Shown piece after piece: positions 52,044 through 52,993 of a stretch of 52,993 nucleotides of DNA. Source of the stretch: Oscillospiraceae bacterium (GTDB lineage: Bacteria; Bacillota; Clostridia; Oscillospirales; SIG627). How positions within the stretch are numbered: the stretch's first letter is position 1; every line of letters starts with the position of its first letter. Under the pieces are notes generated by a model. The model searched no databases. It was given only the letters and a program-made list of their open reading frames with translations, and was not told the DNA's origin. The stretch is taken from the NCBI GenBank assembly GCA_015063605.1, contig SVTV01000021.1, positions 1-52,993 on the forward strand, in the 5' to 3' direction. The position numbers and the translations under genes are program-made.

Positions 52044-52733
52044 TCATTCTTCATATATTTTTATATTTTCAAGTCCCTCTATGTGCCGTGAATCATTCAT
52101 AAGGAGCACTCTGGGACAAAAAAGCTCTCCGATCTTATCCGAAAACTCAATTACGGTAATTGAAGTAAAATCGGGATGAACGATACCGCAAAATTGGGGA
52201 AAGGGAATATTCAAAATGTGCGACAACGCCACGGACGATGAACCGCCGTGGCTGAACATTGCGATCGTTTTATTTTCTGCTCCGTCAACCGCTCGATAAT
52301 ATTCGCCCTCTCTTTGATACCCGAGCTCTGAAAGCCATGCGTCCAAGCCTTCCGTAACGATACCGGCAGAGCTTACCGCTTTGCTTCTGCAATAAGGCTC
52401 TTTTATATACCACTCCTTATCGGTCAGTGTCTTACCCTCCGATGCAAAGATATCGGAAAGATTCCACGGATGTCCGTTTGCCGGGATCGGTTCTCCGTCA
52501 ACCGACTGCCACGATATTTCTCTCATAAAATCACAAGGTATCACATTCAAGCCAAGCGCTTTTGCGGTATACTCTGCAGTTTGCATTGCTCTTCCCTTGG
52601 TAGAAGAAAACACCTGACCGATCCCGCAATCCTTCAATCTTTCCGCCGCGGCGGCAGCCTGCCTGCGCCCAAGCTCTGTCAAGCAGTCATTTGCATAATC
52701 GGGGTGTCCGTGACGAACGAAAAAGATCTTCAT
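52044..52733 (-). CDS. Histidine phosphatase (phosphoglycerate-mutase-like)
   Basis: A 229-residue protein with FVRHGHPDY (phosphorylated His), LTELGRRQAAAAAERL and SSTKGRAMQTAEYTAKAL, and the second His in FSHGGSSSV. These are the branch-1 histidine phosphatase motifs, usually acting on small phosphorylated metabolites. First gene of the long minus-strand series. The start follows GAAAGGA. Confidence 0.9.
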   Translation of the reverse strand: MKIFFVRHGHPDYANDCLTELGRRQAAAAAERLKDCGIGQVFSSTKGRAMQTAEYTAKALGLNVIPCDFMREISWQSVDGEPIPANGHPWNLSDIFASEGKTLTDKEWYIKEPYCRSKAVSSAGIVTEGLDAWLSELGYQREGEYYRAVDGAENKTIAMFSHGGSSSVALSHILNIPFPQFCGIVHPDFTSITVIEFSDKIGELFCPRVLLMNDSRHIEGLENIKIYEE

Positions 52734-52807
52734 ATACTCAATATCCTTTCAGAGAGATATGCCGTCTTGTCCTTTTACGGACAAAGCGTTTTATCATGTA
52801 TAAAACC

Positions 52808-52836
52808 ATTATATCACAGTTTTCGGCGGAGTGCAA
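52808..52836 (-). promoter_or_regulatory. Promoter of the histidine phosphatase gene
   Basis: Minus-strand TTGCAC (52831-52836), 17-base spacer, TATAAT (52808-52813). The leader contains a hairpin TTGTCC/GGACAA. Confidence 0.8.
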
Positions 52837-52908
52837 GAGACTGAAGAAAAATCCGTTTGCGCGAAGTGTATAATTGTCAATGATGGGTGACAAAAAGAAA
52901 GTAGATAT

Positions 52909-52969
52909 TTGTCAAGGTGGAGATTGTAAAGTTTTCGATAACGAAAAGTTTACAATACTACCTTGACAA
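52909..52969. repeat. 61-base inverted repeat at the window end
   Basis: Outer arms TTGTCAAGGT/ACCTTGACAA (52909-52918 and 52960-52969) and inner arms ATTGTAAAGTTTTCG/CGAAAAGTTTACAAT with one mismatch and a four-base loop. It directly precedes AAAGGAG and the ATG at 52985. It may be an operator, an RNA hairpin next to a ribosome site, or the end of a small mobile element. Confidence 0.75.
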
Positions 52970-52984
52970 AGGAGATATGATATA

Positions 52985-52993
52985 ATGGAAACA
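52985..52993 (+). CDS. Possible start of the next gene (truncated by the window)
   Basis: ATG with AAAGGAG ten bases upstream; only three codons are visible. The overlapping TGATATAAT could instead be an extended -10 promoter element. Confidence 0.3.

Noticed and set aside
52963..52986. TTGACA and TATAAT at the window end as a promoter
   Set aside because: Spacing is only 12 bases, too short for a normal promoter; an extended -10 alone remains possible.

Overview
The window looks like chromosome of an uncultured, plant-fibre-degrading anaerobe of the class Clostridia (Bacillota), probably a gut organism. The reasons are Gram-positive-style ribosome binding sites (AAGGAGG), many near-consensus TTGACA-N17-TATAAT promoters, lipoprotein export signals, moderate GC by eye, and Clostridia-type gene content (AraC regulators, AGCS and NCS2 transporters, DUF4143 ATPases, many glycoside hydrolases). 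I see no rRNA, tRNA, CRISPR array, prophage or intact transposase. The species assignment is inference.

Layout. (1) 152-8401: an AraC regulator divergent from a carbohydrate operon (glutaminase-like DUF4965 protein, two GH43 lipoproteins, a GH2 enzyme). (2) 8485-15054, minus strand: a four-gene operon (metallophosphoesterase, GH106-like enzyme, toroid/sandwich polysaccharide-active protein, SGNH hydrolase) with a perfect promoter, divergent from (3) 15263-18215: NhaC-type antiporter, phosphodiesterase and GDPD. (4) 18272-23061: DMT exporter, DUF4143 ATPase, PrpA-like phosphatase and an AGCS symporter with a palindrome over its -35 box. (5) 23178-26440: two tandemly duplicated lipoproteins with duplicated flanks, then a compact independent transcription unit that may encode a 26-residue hydrophobic peptide. 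(6) 26649-31200: uraA-upp, a GH127-type enzyme and a small membrane protein. (7) 31290-40013, minus strand: a HigBA-type toxin-antitoxin pair with the tail of a second antitoxin beside it, two AAA ATPases with repeat-rich promoters, GH39, GH32, a HAD phosphatase and a SEC-C protein. (8) 40250-43387: a tandem class II aldolase and, divergently, a CPA2 antiporter whose roughly 110-nt leader folds as nested helices with a competing helix. (9) 43443-52733, minus strand: three TIM-barrel sugar-isomerase-like proteins (one fused to a metallo-beta-lactamase domain), a membrane protein, an HD hydrolase, a GH78 rhamnosidase, an unrecognised glycosidase-like protein and a histidine phosphatase.

How it works together (inference): secreted GH43 lipoproteins and the many GH enzymes without export signals suggest that side chains rich in arabinose, xylose and rhamnose are trimmed outside and the oligosaccharides finished in the cytoplasm. 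The isomerase/lactonase-like/aldolase set could process an unusual sugar acid released from them.

The most unusual items are the riboswitch-like antiporter leader, the TIM-barrel/MBL fusion with neighbouring paralogues, the aldolase whose second half has lost its metal ligands, the short toxin-like transcription unit at 26.2-26.4 kb, and three families of dispersed or promoter-associated repeats.
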